Assembly: GCA_020431645.1 (NCBI GenBank)
Contig: JAGQHW010000013.1
Coordinates: 1 to 32,079 of the forward strand
Direction of reading: 5' to 3'
Length of the DNA: 32,079 nucleotides
Origin: Carnobacterium sp.
GTDB lineage: Bacteria > Bacillota > Bacilli > Lactobacillales > Carnobacteriaceae
Shown: positions 9,805-18,358 of the stretch, one piece after another
Numbering within the stretch: position 1 is the stretch's first letter
Layout of the letters: each line of letters starts with the position of its first letter
The notes under the pieces: generated by a model
Told to the model about the DNA's origin: nothing
The model's input: only the letters and a program-made list of their open reading frames with translations
Database searches by the model: none
Made by a program: the position numbers and the translations under genes

Positions 9805-11070
9805 TTAGTAAATTTTTTCGTTAATTTTCTTATTTAACAGGTCTCTATAAATTAAATGTAATCCTGATAAAACTGAAAGTTCTCTATTCTTATTCCTATC
9901 GCCTTCAAAATGAAAACATTTTGCATACGTTTCTTTATTTTTTACTGCTATACCTATCCAGACTGTACCTGGTTTTTTATTTTCTAGTTCCAATGGACCA
10001 GCTACACCTGTAAATGAAATCCCTATATCCGAACCAAATATTTTTTTTATATTTTCAGCCATTTCAATAGCACACTGACTACTAACAACGCCATGTTGGT
10101 CTATCGTTTTAGGATTAATATCAAGCTGTTCTTTTTTTATCCGGTTGTTATAAGTAACTAACCCACCTTCAAAAAATTCTGAGGCACCAGATGTACTTGT
10201 TATCATACTTTGAAAAGTCCCACCTGTTAAACTTTCAGCTGCTGATAGTGTTAGCTTTTTTTCTTTTATTAATTTACTAACGACTTTGACTAAACTAGTA
10301 TCATCACCGTAGCCATATATATAGTCCCCAACACGTTCTCTTATCATTGCTTCTAGATTATCGAGTTTCCCTTTACAATCCGTATCTGAGCTTCCATTTG
10401 CTGTCAAACGCAAGCTGACTTCGTATTTACCAGTATAAGAAGCAAGTGTTGGATTTACTTGATTTTCAATTAAATCATCAAGCAACGTAACCAGACGCGA
10501 CTCACCGATTCCGTAAAAGCGTAAAACTCTTGACATCAAAACGGTATCTTTTGATAGTTGTTTTAATAATAAAGGTTTTGCTTCTTGTTCAAACATCTTT
10601 TCTAATTCATGTGGAGGACCTGGTAGTAGTAGATAAAATTGATTTTCTAAGTTTAAAAACATTCCTACTGCCAGCCCATTATTATTTTTTAAAACAATGG
10701 ATTCTTCTATTACTAAGGCTTGAAGCTGATTATTTTCTGACATTGGGTGTTTTCTTTGTTCATGAAATAAGTGTATTTTTTTTAATGCTGCTTTATCCAT
10801 TACTAATTTTTTACCCAAATGATCTGCTATTACCTGTTTGGTTAAATCATCTTTAGTTGGGCCTAAACCACCAGTTAAAATAACTAAATCACTTCTTTTT
10901 TCAGCACGTTCTATTTCCTCTTTTAATCTTTTAGGATTATCTCCTACAACAGACTGGTGATAGACTTCAATCCCTAGTGTCGCTAATTCTTTAGACAAAA
11001 AAGTTGCATTTGTATTGACTACCTGTCCTAATAGTAATTCTGTTCCAACTGCAATTATTTCAGCATTCAT
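9805..11070 (-). CDS. cinA: CinA: competence/damage-inducible protein, MoaB-like and NMN-deamidase domains
   Basis: A two-domain 421-residue CinA. Residues 1 to about 170 form the MoaB/MogA-like (COG1058) domain, with GTELLLGQ near the start and GGLGPTKDD (67-75). The C-terminal domain (about 255-415) is PncC/CinA type, with SAAESLTGG, and in relatives deamidates nicotinamide mononucleotide in pyridine-nucleotide recycling. Whether both activities exist here is inferred from family membership. In streptococci cinA and recA are co-transcribed and competence-induced. Here cinA also precedes recA with no terminator between, though recA has its own SOS promoter. The ATG is preceded by AAGGAGAA. 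Two of the three C-terminal residues before the stop are Ile and Tyr, and no truncation is apparent. Confidence 0.93.
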   Translation of the reverse strand: MNAEIIAVGTELLLGQVVNTNATFLSKELATLGIEVYHQSVVGDNPKRLKEEIERAEKRSDLVILTGGLGPTKDDLTKQVIADHLGKKLVMDKAALKKIHLFHEQRKHPMSENNQLQALVIEESIVLKNNNGLAVGMFLNLENQFYLLLPGPPHELEKMFEQEAKPLLLKQLSKDTVLMSRVLRFYGIGESRLVTLLDDLIENQVNPTLASYTGKYEVSLRLTANGSSDTDCKGKLDNLEAMIRERVGDYIYGYGDDTSLVKVVSKLIKEKKLTLSAAESLTGGTFQSMITSTSGASEFFEGGLVTYNNRIKKEQLDINPKTIDQHGVVSSQCAIEMAENIKKIFGSDIGISFTGVAGPLELENKKPGTVWIGIAVKNKETYAKCFHFEGDRNKNRELSVLSGLHLIYRDLLNKKINEKIY

Positions 11071-11177
11071 TAAATTCTCCTTACTCCTAGTTAATATACG
11101 CTTCTTACTTGTATTTTTTTTATATCAAATAGTATTCAATCATTTAATTTAGTTGTTGTTCAATAATACCTAAAAAT

Positions 11178-11202
11178 AGACTGGGACAAATTGTCCCAGT
11201 CT
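11178..11202 (-). terminator. Terminator of pgsA
   Basis: A perfect 12-bp inverted repeat (AGACTGGGACAA and its complement) surrounds a single base, so the real loop must be a few bases larger. On the minus strand it is followed by TATTTTTAGG. It is the most GC-rich intergenic sequence nearby. Confidence 0.85.
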
Positions 11203-11236
11203 ACCATATTTATAGACTATTTTTAAGTAAACTAGG

Positions 11237-11818
11237 TTACATCGATCCTTTAAAAACACTCTTATTTTTTATAAAATAATCCATTCCTGAATAAATAGTA
11301 AAAAACAAACAGATATACAACATAATATCAGCCAAAGGAATGCCTAACCCTTCAAAAGGTAAGTTATCTACTAACAATAGAATAATAGCAACCATTTGAG
11401 TCATCGTCTTAATTTTACCTGGCCATGCTGCAGCTAAAACTGTCCCGCCTTGTTCAACTAGCAATAGACGCAATCCCGTTACGGCTAATTCTCTACAAAC
11501 AATAACCGCTACAATCCATGAAGCTGCTAAACCTTGTTCAACTAGAATAATTAAAGCAGTCATAACCAGCATCTTATCAGCTAATGGATCAGCAAATTTA
11601 CCGAAATTGGTTACCAAACCTCTTGAACGAGCAATCTTGCCATCAAGCCAGTCTGTTATACTAGCAACTGCAAAAATAATCGCTGCTATCAGTTGTGTTA
11701 ATTGAATCGTTGATCCCCATAATTGGAAAACTCCCCAGTTTAAAGGAGCCAAAGCAACGATAACAAAAATAGGTATCATAAAAATACGGATAACTGTTAG
11801 TTTATTTGGTAAGTTCAA
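11237..11818 (-). CDS. pgsA: CDP-diacylglycerol-glycerol-3-phosphate 3-phosphatidyltransferase
   Basis: PgsA makes phosphatidylglycerol phosphate from CDP-diacylglycerol and glycerol 3-phosphate, the committed step to anionic phospholipids. The CDP-alcohol phosphotransferase motif DGxxARx8Gx3Dx3D is complete (Asp59 to Asp81 in the 193-residue form), and several membrane segments flank it. I chose the TTG at 11816-11818 because GGAAGAAGG lies at the right distance before it and it gives the family-typical start MNLPNKLTVIRI. The ATG at 11837-11839 would add seven residues but has no ribosome site. The gene follows rodZ, separated by a hairpin without a T tract, and precedes cinA, matching the Bacillus order. 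Confidence 0.95.
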   Translation of the reverse strand: MNLPNKLTVIRIFMIPIFVIVALAPLNWGVFQLWGSTIQLTQLIAAIIFAVASITDWLDGKIARSRGLVTNFGKFADPLADKMLVMTALIILVEQGLAASWIVAVIVCRELAVTGLRLLLVEQGGTVLAAAWPGKIKTMTQMVAIILLLVDNLPFEGLGIPLADIMLYICLFFTIYSGMDYFIKNKSVFKGSM

Positions 11819-11849
11819 ACTATCGCCTTCTTCCTTCATTATTAAATTT

Positions 11850-11892
11850 AAGACAACAAGAAAATCTTATAAAAAAGATTTCTCATTGTCTT
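11850..11892 (-). other. Hairpin between rodZ and pgsA
   Basis: An imperfect hairpin pairs AAGACAA...AAATCTT with AAGATTT...TTGTCTT around a short loop. It ends about 10 bases before the pgsA ribosome site. On the minus strand the following bases are AAATTTAAT, not a T tract, so it looks more like a processing or stability element, or a leaky terminator, than a full stop. Confidence 0.5.
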
Positions 11893-11906
11893 GTTAACGC
11901 ACTTTT

Positions 11907-12767
11907 TTATTTATTAATTTTGAACTCAATCCTTTGTGTAATTGTATTAGCAGCTTCAGGAGCATACTCAACAATCGTATCATTTAACTTAATTGATGTA
12001 ACAGCCACGTTCCCTATTACTAAGTTAATTTGTTTAGCATTTTCTGGAATAACAGCCTTCAACGCATTCCCACTAGTTAGTAAGGCTTGATCAATCATCA
12101 CACCATCAATCTCTATACTCACCCAACTATCTCCACCCTCAGAAATTAAATTAATTTCACTTTTCTCAGGTATTCCTGATACCGTATAGGCTGTTTGAGA
12201 ACCAGTAGATGACACAATAGCAACGGTTTGTTTTATTTCTTCTCTTTCAGCGACAGAAGATTTTAGTTCTTCTGATTCTTTATTCTCTGTTGGATTTGAT
12301 TCAGAACTTGAAATGACCACTGTTTCTGAGGTTTTTGTAATCATATCTTCTTTAGCAATTTGATTCGTTTTAATAAACGCAAGGTAAATAGACGTTATTA
12401 TTATAATGACGACAACTAAGATGAGTAAAGTAGGCAAATAATCTTTTATTTTTTCAAATAGATTGTTTCCTGACTTATTGCCCGATCGTGTCTGATTTGC
12501 AGACGCTTGTTCTACATATTCAGTATCATGCGTATGAGGAACACTATCTGTATACTCAGCTAACAATTGTTCTCCATTAAGTCCGACCGTATCAGCATAT
12601 TGCTTAATAAAAGCTCGTGCATAAAATTTACCTGGCATCACGTCATAGTTATTTTCTTCAATTGCAATTAGGTAACGTTTTTGTATTTTCGTCATTTGTT
12701 GTAAATCATCTAACGTATAGCCTTTAGATTTTCTGGCTTCTTTTAATTTTTCACCGATTTCATTCAT
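11907..12767 (-). CDS. rodZ: RodZ/YmfM-like cytoskeletal HTH protein
   Basis: RodZ-like membrane protein linking MreB-type cytoskeleton to the elongation machinery in rods. The 286-residue protein starts with a helix-turn-helix domain (about 1-75, with LKEARKSKGYTLDDLQQMTKI). One membrane segment follows at about 110-132 (TLLILVVVIIIIT), with a positively oriented cytoplasmic N-terminus. A Ser/Thr/Glu-rich external linker (about 140-190) precedes a C-terminal beta domain of DUF4115 type (about 195-283). This layout and the position before pgsA match Bacillus YmfM. The ATG follows AGGTGAAAATAGA. An extended -10 promoter lies in the 154-base gap after ymfI. Cell shape function is inferred by homology. 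Confidence 0.88.
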   Translation of the reverse strand: MNEIGEKLKEARKSKGYTLDDLQQMTKIQKRYLIAIEENNYDVMPGKFYARAFIKQYADTVGLNGEQLLAEYTDSVPHTHDTEYVEQASANQTRSGNKSGNNLFEKIKDYLPTLLILVVVIIIITSIYLAFIKTNQIAKEDMITKTSETVVISSSESNPTENKESEELKSSVAEREEIKQTVAIVSSTGSQTAYTVSGIPEKSEINLISEGGDSWVSIEIDGVMIDQALLTSGNALKAVIPENAKQINLVIGNVAVTSIKLNDTIVEYAPEAANTITQRIEFKINK

Positions 12768-12826
12768 TCTATTTTCACCTACCAGTTCTCTTGTCTAGAG
12801 AGCATAAAAAGCTCATAACACTTTTC

Positions 12827-12835
12827 ATTATAACA
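12827..12835 (-). promoter_or_regulatory. Extended -10 promoter for rodZ-pgsA
   Basis: The minus strand carries TGT-TATAAT, a full-consensus extended -10, about 60 bases before rodZ. A clear -35 is lacking. The leader contains two small stem-loops, GAGC/GCTC and CTCT/AGAG. No terminator is visible after ymfI, so some rodZ transcription may come from the ymf genes. Confidence 0.6.
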
Positions 12836-12921
12836 CAACAAAAGTTTGAGAAACATCTCTTTTTGGTAACAGTCAAGAATAATTTTACTTTTATTCCTTT
12901 TTATTTCTATGGCCTCATTTT

Positions 12922-13647
12922 TTATCTCAGCCATCCACCACTAACGACAATAGATTGACCTGTTAGATAAGCACTTCGAGGATTTAATAACTGATGAACC
13001 CAGAAACTAATCTCTGAAATACGACCCATCCGTCCAACTGGAATTTCTTCTCTAAGTTCAGCTAGTTCCGTTACACTAAAATCTGCATTCATTTTTGTTT
13101 CAATCGCACCAGGAGAGATTGCATTAACCGTTATCCCTTGACTAGCTACTTCTTTGCTATAAGCTTTTACAAAAGCCAGTTGAGCCCCTTTTGTTGTACT
13201 ATAAATAACTTCCATCGAACTACCTGATTCGCCATAAATAGAACTGATAAAAACAACTCTACCTGAGCCAGAATAAGCTAGTTTTGTTTGGAGTTTTTGC
13301 AACAATAATAATGGTGTTTTGACATGAACTGCCCACATGTCATCCATTGTCTTAGACGTCACATCTGTTAATAACTGGAAAGTTGTAAAGCCACTTGAAA
13401 AAATGACTGCATCCAGTTGGAAAATATTCCCAACAAATGCCTCAATTCCTAATTCATCCGTCATATCTAATTTAATTCCAAAAAAATCTTGTTTAGGAAA
13501 AGACAATCGGTATATTTGAAGCTGTCTTTCAATACTCTTGTCATCTGTGTGGTAATGCAAATATAAAGACCAACCACTTTCAGCTAATTCTTGTGCGATT
13601 CCCGCCCCAATATCACCACTGGCTCCCATAATTAGAGCTGATTTCAT
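12922..13647 (-). CDS. ymfI: EF-P 5-aminopentanone reductase, SDR family
   Basis: YmfI-type SDR of 241 residues. In Bacillus subtilis the homologue reduces the 5-aminopentanone on the EF-P lysine to 5-aminopentanol, supporting translation of polyproline stretches. Visible motifs are the nucleotide loop GASGDIG (8-14), the catalytic Ser135/Ser136, Tyr149 and Lys153 (YSTTK), and the PG motif at 179-180. The usual NNAG is replaced by SSG (84-86). The start ATG overlaps the ymfH stop by four bases (ATGA), with AAAGGAG upstream inside ymfH, so translation is coupled. The assignment rests on synteny with ymfF and ymfH as well as sequence, because SDR function alone is ambiguous. Confidence 0.87.
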   Translation of the reverse strand: MKSALIMGASGDIGAGIAQELAESGWSLYLHYHTDDKSIERQLQIYRLSFPKQDFFGIKLDMTDELGIEAFVGNIFQLDAVIFSSGFTTFQLLTDVTSKTMDDMWAVHVKTPLLLLQKLQTKLAYSGSGRVVFISSIYGESGSSMEVIYSTTKGAQLAFVKAYSKEVASQGITVNAISPGAIETKMNADFSVTELAELREEIPVGRMGRISEISFWVHQLLNPRSAYLTGQSIVVSGGWLR

Positions 13648-14945
13648 GCCTTTTCGTCTCCTTTAGGCAAGATATAAAAGACACTCATATGGCTTTCTTG
13701 CATAAATTCTTCAGCTAGTTGTTTTATTTGATTTAATGTGATGGATTCGATAATTGGAACTAAGTCAAATAATGTCGTTTCTCCGTAATGTTGTTGGCTA
13801 TATTGATTTGCAATATACTCTAAAGAATTAAGAGATTGTAAAACTTGACCAATCATTCTTTTTTTAACTAGGACTAAGTGTTCTCGATTCAATTCCGGAC
13901 TCATTTTTGCAGTTAATAAGATTTCTTTTATAACTGTGCTAAACGTTTCTGGATCTTTAGTATCTCCTGCAATATCAGCAAAATAAAAAGTGCGTTCTAG
14001 GCTAAAACCATGTGAAAAACTATCATCAATAACACCTGAATCATACAATCTCAAATAATTATCGGAGGTTGGTCCTATTAATAAAGCTAACAGTAGGTCC
14101 ATCGTTGTTTTATAAACCAAGGCCTCTTCTCCTTCTGGAACTTGGCCAACACCTTTGATGCCTATAATACTTTTTGGTCTTTTAACAGTCATTTTTATTG
14201 AATCAAAAGGGATAATATCGGTCATTTTTTCCTCAGGGAAGTAACGTTCAATTTCAGTTACTTCAGAAAAACTTTTTTTAGCTTGATTCAATTTAATTAA
14301 TGCCATCATTTCTTCTGGATTCATTTTACCTACAACAAACAGATTCATATTACTTGGATGATAAAAGGTGTGATAACTTTCATATAATGATTCAGCTGTT
14401 ATATCCATAATGCTATCAACAGTTCCTGCAATATCAATGTGCAAAGGATGTTTAGGATAAAGATTCCCCAATAGTCCAAAAAATAAACGCCAATCTGGTT
14501 CATCTTCATACATTTGGATTTCTTGAGCAATAATACCTTTTTCTTTATCAACTGTTTCTTTTGTAAAATAGGGATCTTGTACAAAATTTAATAATGTTTC
14601 GATATTTTCTTTAACGTTAGTTGTACTCGAAAACAAGTAACTAGTCTGTGTAAAACTTGTAAAGGCGTTAGCAGAAGCACCCTGTTTTCCAAATACATTA
14701 AAAACATCTCCATCTTTTTTTTCAAACATTTTATGCTCTAAAAAATGTGCAATACCATCTGGAACACGAACCAATTCATCGCCCTCGCGAGGCACAAATT
14801 GGTTATCTATTGAACCATATTTAGTGGTAAACAACCCGTATGTTTTATGAAACTCATTTTTAGGTAATAAAGTAACAGATAAGCCATTTGATAATGTTTC
14901 CGTATAAATTGTCTCATTTAATTGTTCATAATGTTTTTCATCCAT
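13644..14945 (-). CDS. ymfH: M16 family zinc peptidase YmfH (catalytic half)
   Basis: A 433-residue M16 (pitrilysin/processing-peptidase-like) protein. It carries the inverted zinc motif HFLEH (His67, Glu70, His71) and a distal Glu142 in IIAQEIQMYEDEP, so it should bind zinc and be catalytic. The C-terminal half lacks the Arg/Tyr substrate-binding segment of M16 enzymes; the equivalent stretch (about 294-310) reads SDNYLRLYDSGVIDD. Current naming links YmfF/YmfH homologues to EF-P 5-aminopentanol modification, though the substrate is not something the sequence reveals. Its ATG overlaps the ymfF stop by one base (TAATG), with GAGGAGG before it, and its stop overlaps ymfI. The three are therefore one translationally coupled unit. 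Confidence 0.9.
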   Translation of the reverse strand: MDEKHYEQLNETIYTETLSNGLSVTLLPKNEFHKTYGLFTTKYGSIDNQFVPREGDELVRVPDGIAHFLEHKMFEKKDGDVFNVFGKQGASANAFTSFTQTSYLFSSTTNVKENIETLLNFVQDPYFTKETVDKEKGIIAQEIQMYEDEPDWRLFFGLLGNLYPKHPLHIDIAGTVDSIMDITAESLYESYHTFYHPSNMNLFVVGKMNPEEMMALIKLNQAKKSFSEVTEIERYFPEEKMTDIIPFDSIKMTVKRPKSIIGIKGVGQVPEGEEALVYKTTMDLLLALLIGPTSDNYLRLYDSGVIDDSFSHGFSLERTFYFADIAGDTKDPETFSTVIKEILLTAKMSPELNREHLVLVKKRMIGQVLQSLNSLEYIANQYSQQHYGETTLFDLVPIIESITLNQIKQLAEEFMQESHMSVFYILPKGDEKA

Positions 14946-16207
14946 TACTTAACCTCCTCAGATAGAAAAAATGTCGCCTTTAAATGAACTAAATTAGCTA
15001 TCTCTATAATTTCTTCCTTTGTTACTTTTTCAATGTTCTCCATCCATTCTTCTATACTCATAATGGAATTTTTGGCTAATTGATTTGAATAAGTGCGTTC
15101 GATTACTGCACTTGAATTATCTTCAGATTGAAGCAATTGATTTTTTAGCATCTGTTTTGTTTGGTGAATATCTTCCTCAGTAAAATTACCATTCTGCATT
15201 TCTTTTAATTGAAGCGTCACGATGTCCTTTACTTGTCCTATTTTTTTACTATCAATTCCCGTTTGAACAATCATCATTCCTCTAAAATTATCTAATGAAC
15301 TAGAGGCATAATAAGCAAGACTTTCTTTTTCTCTAACATTTACAAATAATTTTGAGTGTGGGAATCCACCAAATAATCCATTGAATAGTTGACCAGCATA
15401 ATAATTCTCTTGAAGATAAACGATAGGAGTGGTGTACCCTAAATTAAACTTTGCTTGTTTAATTTCTTGTTGTTCTGTTTTTATTTTTACTTCCTTAACA
15501 CTTGAAGGTGTATAAAAAAGTTCTTCTTTTTTTGATTTTCTTGGTTCAAAAGAAAATTCTCTAAATTGCTTTACTAGTTGGACTTCATCGATATCACCTA
15601 ATACATAAATATCAACTTGATCTTCTTGAAGCATTTTTTTATAATAATGGTAAATTGTTTCTTCAGTGATTTCATCTAAATCTTCTTTAGTCCCAATGCT
15701 AGGAATTTTTTGGTCATCTTCTTCAAAAAATAGTTTTTGTAATTCTAAATTAGCATATGTTTGTTTATCATCTGCAATTGAATCGTAGTAATCCACTAAA
15801 TTTTCTTTTTCACGAATAAAAGTAGCTTGGTTAAAACGCTCATCAGTAACGTTTGGTCTAAAAATAATTTCTTTCAAAAAATCAATTGATTTTACTACTA
15901 TTGAATCGCTCATTGTTAAATAGTTTTCATTCACAACATTTAACGACAACGTCAAGACGTGAAAAGCTCCTTTTTTAGTTACAGAACTCCCAAAACTTGC
16001 ACCAAATAAATTAGATAATTCACTTCTTAGAGCTGTTTGCGTTGGATATTTTTCACTGTTTGTTTCAAGTAGACTAGATAATAATGCTCTTTTTGTTATT
16101 GTTTTTTTATCCAAAGAAGCACGAAACTTTATTACTATCCTGACTGTTTTATATTTTTCAGTTGGTATGATGTGAAGGTTAACTCCTTCAGTTAATTGGA
16201 TAGACAT
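14945..16207 (-). CDS. ymfF: M16 family protein YmfF (non-catalytic half)
   Basis: A 420-residue M16-fold protein that lacks HxxEH; the corresponding helix reads ALLSSLLETNSEK. Its C-terminal half keeps the M16 substrate-binding segment FVNVREKESLAYY, with Arg292 and Tyr299/300. That is the reverse of YmfH, so the two probably form a heterodimer like other split M16B peptidases. I chose the ATG at 16205-16207 because AAGGGGG lies at the right spacing; an upstream in-frame start at 16249 adds 14 basic residues without a ribosome site. The gene leads the ymfF-ymfH-ymfI unit and has a plausible promoter. The role with EF-P is inferred from neighbours and family naming. Confidence 0.88.
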   Translation of the reverse strand: MSIQLTEGVNLHIIPTEKYKTVRIVIKFRASLDKKTITKRALLSSLLETNSEKYPTQTALRSELSNLFGASFGSSVTKKGAFHVLTLSLNVVNENYLTMSDSIVVKSIDFLKEIIFRPNVTDERFNQATFIREKENLVDYYDSIADDKQTYANLELQKLFFEEDDQKIPSIGTKEDLDEITEETIYHYYKKMLQEDQVDIYVLGDIDEVQLVKQFREFSFEPRKSKKEELFYTPSSVKEVKIKTEQQEIKQAKFNLGYTTPIVYLQENYYAGQLFNGLFGGFPHSKLFVNVREKESLAYYASSSLDNFRGMMIVQTGIDSKKIGQVKDIVTLQLKEMQNGNFTEEDIHQTKQMLKNQLLQSEDNSSAVIERTYSNQLAKNSIMSIEEWMENIEKVTKEEIIEIANLVHLKATFFLSEEVK

Positions 16208-16244
16208 TATTTTCCCCCTTATACGTAAATACACTCTTTTCTTT

Positions 16245-16273
16245 ATCATAGTTTAAAATAAGTAAAAAGTGAA
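16245..16273 (-). promoter_or_regulatory. Promoter of ymfF-ymfH-ymfI
   Basis: The minus strand has TTCACT (16268-16273), a 17-base spacer and TATGAT (16245-16250), about 38 bases before the chosen ymfF start. The -10 lies at the alternative upstream ATG, which further argues against that longer start. Confidence 0.55.
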
Positions 16274-16290
16274 GTACTCTTAACTAACAA

Positions 16291-16327
16291 AAAAAACAAT
16301 TAGAAGATTATCTTCTAATTGTTTTTT
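16291..16327 (-). terminator. Terminator of the bmpA-nupABC operon
   Basis: CAATTAGAAGAT and its complement form a perfect stem around a tiny loop, with A and T tracts of at least six on each side. It lies just after the nupC stop. Confidence 0.88.
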
Positions 16328-16332
16328 TAATC

Positions 16333-17292
16333 TTATTTTGATTTGATATACGTTTTACCGTTTGCTGCAGGTCCTTCAGACTTCCCAATAACACCTACTA
16401 ATACAATAATTGTTATTAGGTAAGGGGCAACTTGTAGCCAAACACTTGGTACATCTTGAATAATTGGAATATAATTTCCAATTACACTTAGACTTTGAGC
16501 AAATCCAAAGAATATTGCAGCACCCATAGCACCTAGTGGATTCCATTTACCAAAAATCATTGCTGCCATAGCAATAAACCCTTGTCCAGCAATAGTTGAA
16601 GCTGAGAAATTCAAAGAAATAGCTTGAGCTTGAATTGCTCCACCCATACCACCTAATAAACCAGATAAAAGAACACCAGCATATTTTGTCATATAAACAT
16701 TAATTCCTAATGTATCGGCTGCTTGAGGATGTTCTCCAACAGCTCTTAATCTCAATCCAAAACGAGTTTTAAAAAGAACAAACCAACAAAGAACAGCAAT
16801 AGCTATTCCTACGAATGCAGGAGCCGACGTGCCTCTAAAGAAAATAGGCCCTAAGACAGGTATTTTTTCTAATAAAGGTATATTTGCTTTACCAAAATTT
16901 TCTGAAATGATATCTGTTTGTCCACGTCCATCATACAAAACACGTGTCAAAAATACGGCCAAAGCTGGAGCCATTAAGTTAATAACTGTTCCAGAAATAA
17001 TATGATCAGCTCGTAAGTTTATTGTAGCAACCGCGTGGATAAGTGAAAATAAAATACCAATTAATCCACCAACAACTACACCAACCCAAGGTGTCCAGTT
17101 ACCTAATTGTGATGCGAATGTTAAGTTAAAAACTACTGAACTAAAAGCACCCATCACCATAATTCCTTCAAGCCCAACGTTAACTATCCCGCTTCGTTCT
17201 GAAAACGTGCCGCCTAATGCTGTCAAAATTAGAGGAGCTGAGTAAACTAATGCTGAAGAAAAGACAAGTTGCAACACATTAATAATATCCAT
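16333..17292 (-). CDS. nupC: Nucleoside ABC transporter permease (NupC/YufQ type)
   Basis: A 319-residue permease of the branched-chain-amino-acid/ribose-type fold (BPD_transp_2). In Lactococcus and Bacillus the equivalent protein forms the membrane channel of a BmpA-dependent nucleoside importer. About eight to ten hydrophobic helices are visible, with the family segment GTFSERSGIVNVGLEGIM near 29-47 and the ATPase-coupling region LRAVGEHPQAADTLGI near 181-196. The C-terminus is short and basic. The ATG follows GGAGGAGTAAAATAAG and lies one base after the nupB stop, so translation is coupled. A terminator follows immediately. Substrate assignment is by family and operon; purine or pyrimidine preference cannot be read. 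Confidence 0.9.
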   Translation of the reverse strand: MDIINVLQLVFSSALVYSAPLILTALGGTFSERSGIVNVGLEGIMVMGAFSSVVFNLTFASQLGNWTPWVGVVVGGLIGILFSLIHAVATINLRADHIISGTVINLMAPALAVFLTRVLYDGRGQTDIISENFGKANIPLLEKIPVLGPIFFRGTSAPAFVGIAIAVLCWFVLFKTRFGLRLRAVGEHPQAADTLGINVYMTKYAGVLLSGLLGGMGGAIQAQAISLNFSASTIAGQGFIAMAAMIFGKWNPLGAMGAAIFFGFAQSLSVIGNYIPIIQDVPSVWLQVAPYLITIIVLVGVIGKSEGPAANGKTYIKSK

Positions 17293-17293
17293 C

Positions 17294-18358
17294 TTATTTT
17301 ACTCCTCCTTTATTTAATTTAGCACGCTTATCGACAACCATACGGATTAAATAGTTGGCACCGACAAAGAAGATAATAGAAGCAATAACAATATCAACAA
17401 CTTCTGTAGGTACGTCTGCTACTAAAGGCATGCTGTTTCCACCAATTTTCAAAGCACCAAATAATAGAGCTGAGAATAAGATACCTACTGGATTACCTAG
17501 TCCTAGTAACGCAACAGCAATACCGTCAAATCCAATTGATGGTATTCCTCCTTGAACGAAGATATTTTGAAAAGTTCCCATACCTTCCATAGCCCCACCT
17601 AAACCTGCTAGTGAACCACTAATTAGCATAGAAATAATAATATTTCGTTTTGTACTCATTCCTGCATATTTAGATGCAAATGGATTTAAACCAACTGCTC
17701 GTATCTCGAAACCTGCTGTTGTCTTTTTCATAAATATCCAAACAACAACAGCCATAATTAACGCTAAAAAGATTCCTCCATGTAACGTAGAATTACTTGT
17801 TAAATCAGATAACCATGCCCAACGGAGACTTGCTCCTTCTGGGATGCGAGCTGTTGTATCAGATGATTCAGATAAAACATTTCTAATTAAATAATTTGCT
17901 GTATACAAGGCTGTATAATTCAGCATAATTGTCACAATAACTTCACTTGTATTAAAGTAAGCTCTTAAGAAACCTGCAATACCTGCCCATAAAGCACCAG
18001 CTAAAGCACCAACAATTAAACTTATAAATAATAAAATAATGCCTGGTATTTCAGGGAATGACAATGCAAACCAGACTGAAAACAACCACCCAAGTAAAGC
18101 CTGTCCAGCAACACCGATATTAAAGAAACCAGCTGTATAAGCTACTGAAAATCCAAGTGCCGTAAAAATTAAAGGTGTTGCTTGTCTTAATGTTTCTCCA
18201 ATATAAAATGAACTGCCAAATGCACCTTGTACCATGGCTTGATAGCCAGCAACTGGATTATAACCAAAAACCAACATAATTAATGCTCCTAGTAGTAATC
18301 CCAAAATAACTGAGAATACTGGAACTAATATATTATCCAATTTACTTTTATTATTCAA
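17294..18358 (-). CDS. nupB: Nucleoside ABC transporter permease (NupB/YufP type)
   Basis: The second permease, 354 residues as called, of the same BPD_transp_2 family, with about nine hydrophobic segments and the coupling segment EIRAVGLNPFASKYAGM. I chose the TTG at 18356-18358: it has AAAGGAG about ten bases before it and gives an N-terminus (MNNKSKLDNILVPVF) that enters the first helix directly. An ATG at 18412 would add 18 residues, overlap the ATPase gene by 62 bases, and has no better ribosome site. With the TTG the overlap is only 8 bases, which fits coupled translation. With nupC it should form the heterodimeric channel of the transporter. Confidence 0.88.
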   Translation of the reverse strand: MNNKSKLDNILVPVFSVILGLLLGALIMLVFGYNPVAGYQAMVQGAFGSSFYIGETLRQATPLIFTALGFSVAYTAGFFNIGVAGQALLGWLFSVWFALSFPEIPGIILLFISLIVGALAGALWAGIAGFLRAYFNTSEVIVTIMLNYTALYTANYLIRNVLSESSDTTARIPEGASLRWAWLSDLTSNSTLHGGIFLALIMAVVVWIFMKKTTAGFEIRAVGLNPFASKYAGMSTKRNIIISMLISGSLAGLGGAMEGMGTFQNIFVQGGIPSIGFDGIAVALLGLGNPVGILFSALLFGALKIGGNSMPLVADVPTEVVDIVIASIIFFVGANYLIRMVVDKRAKLNKGGVK

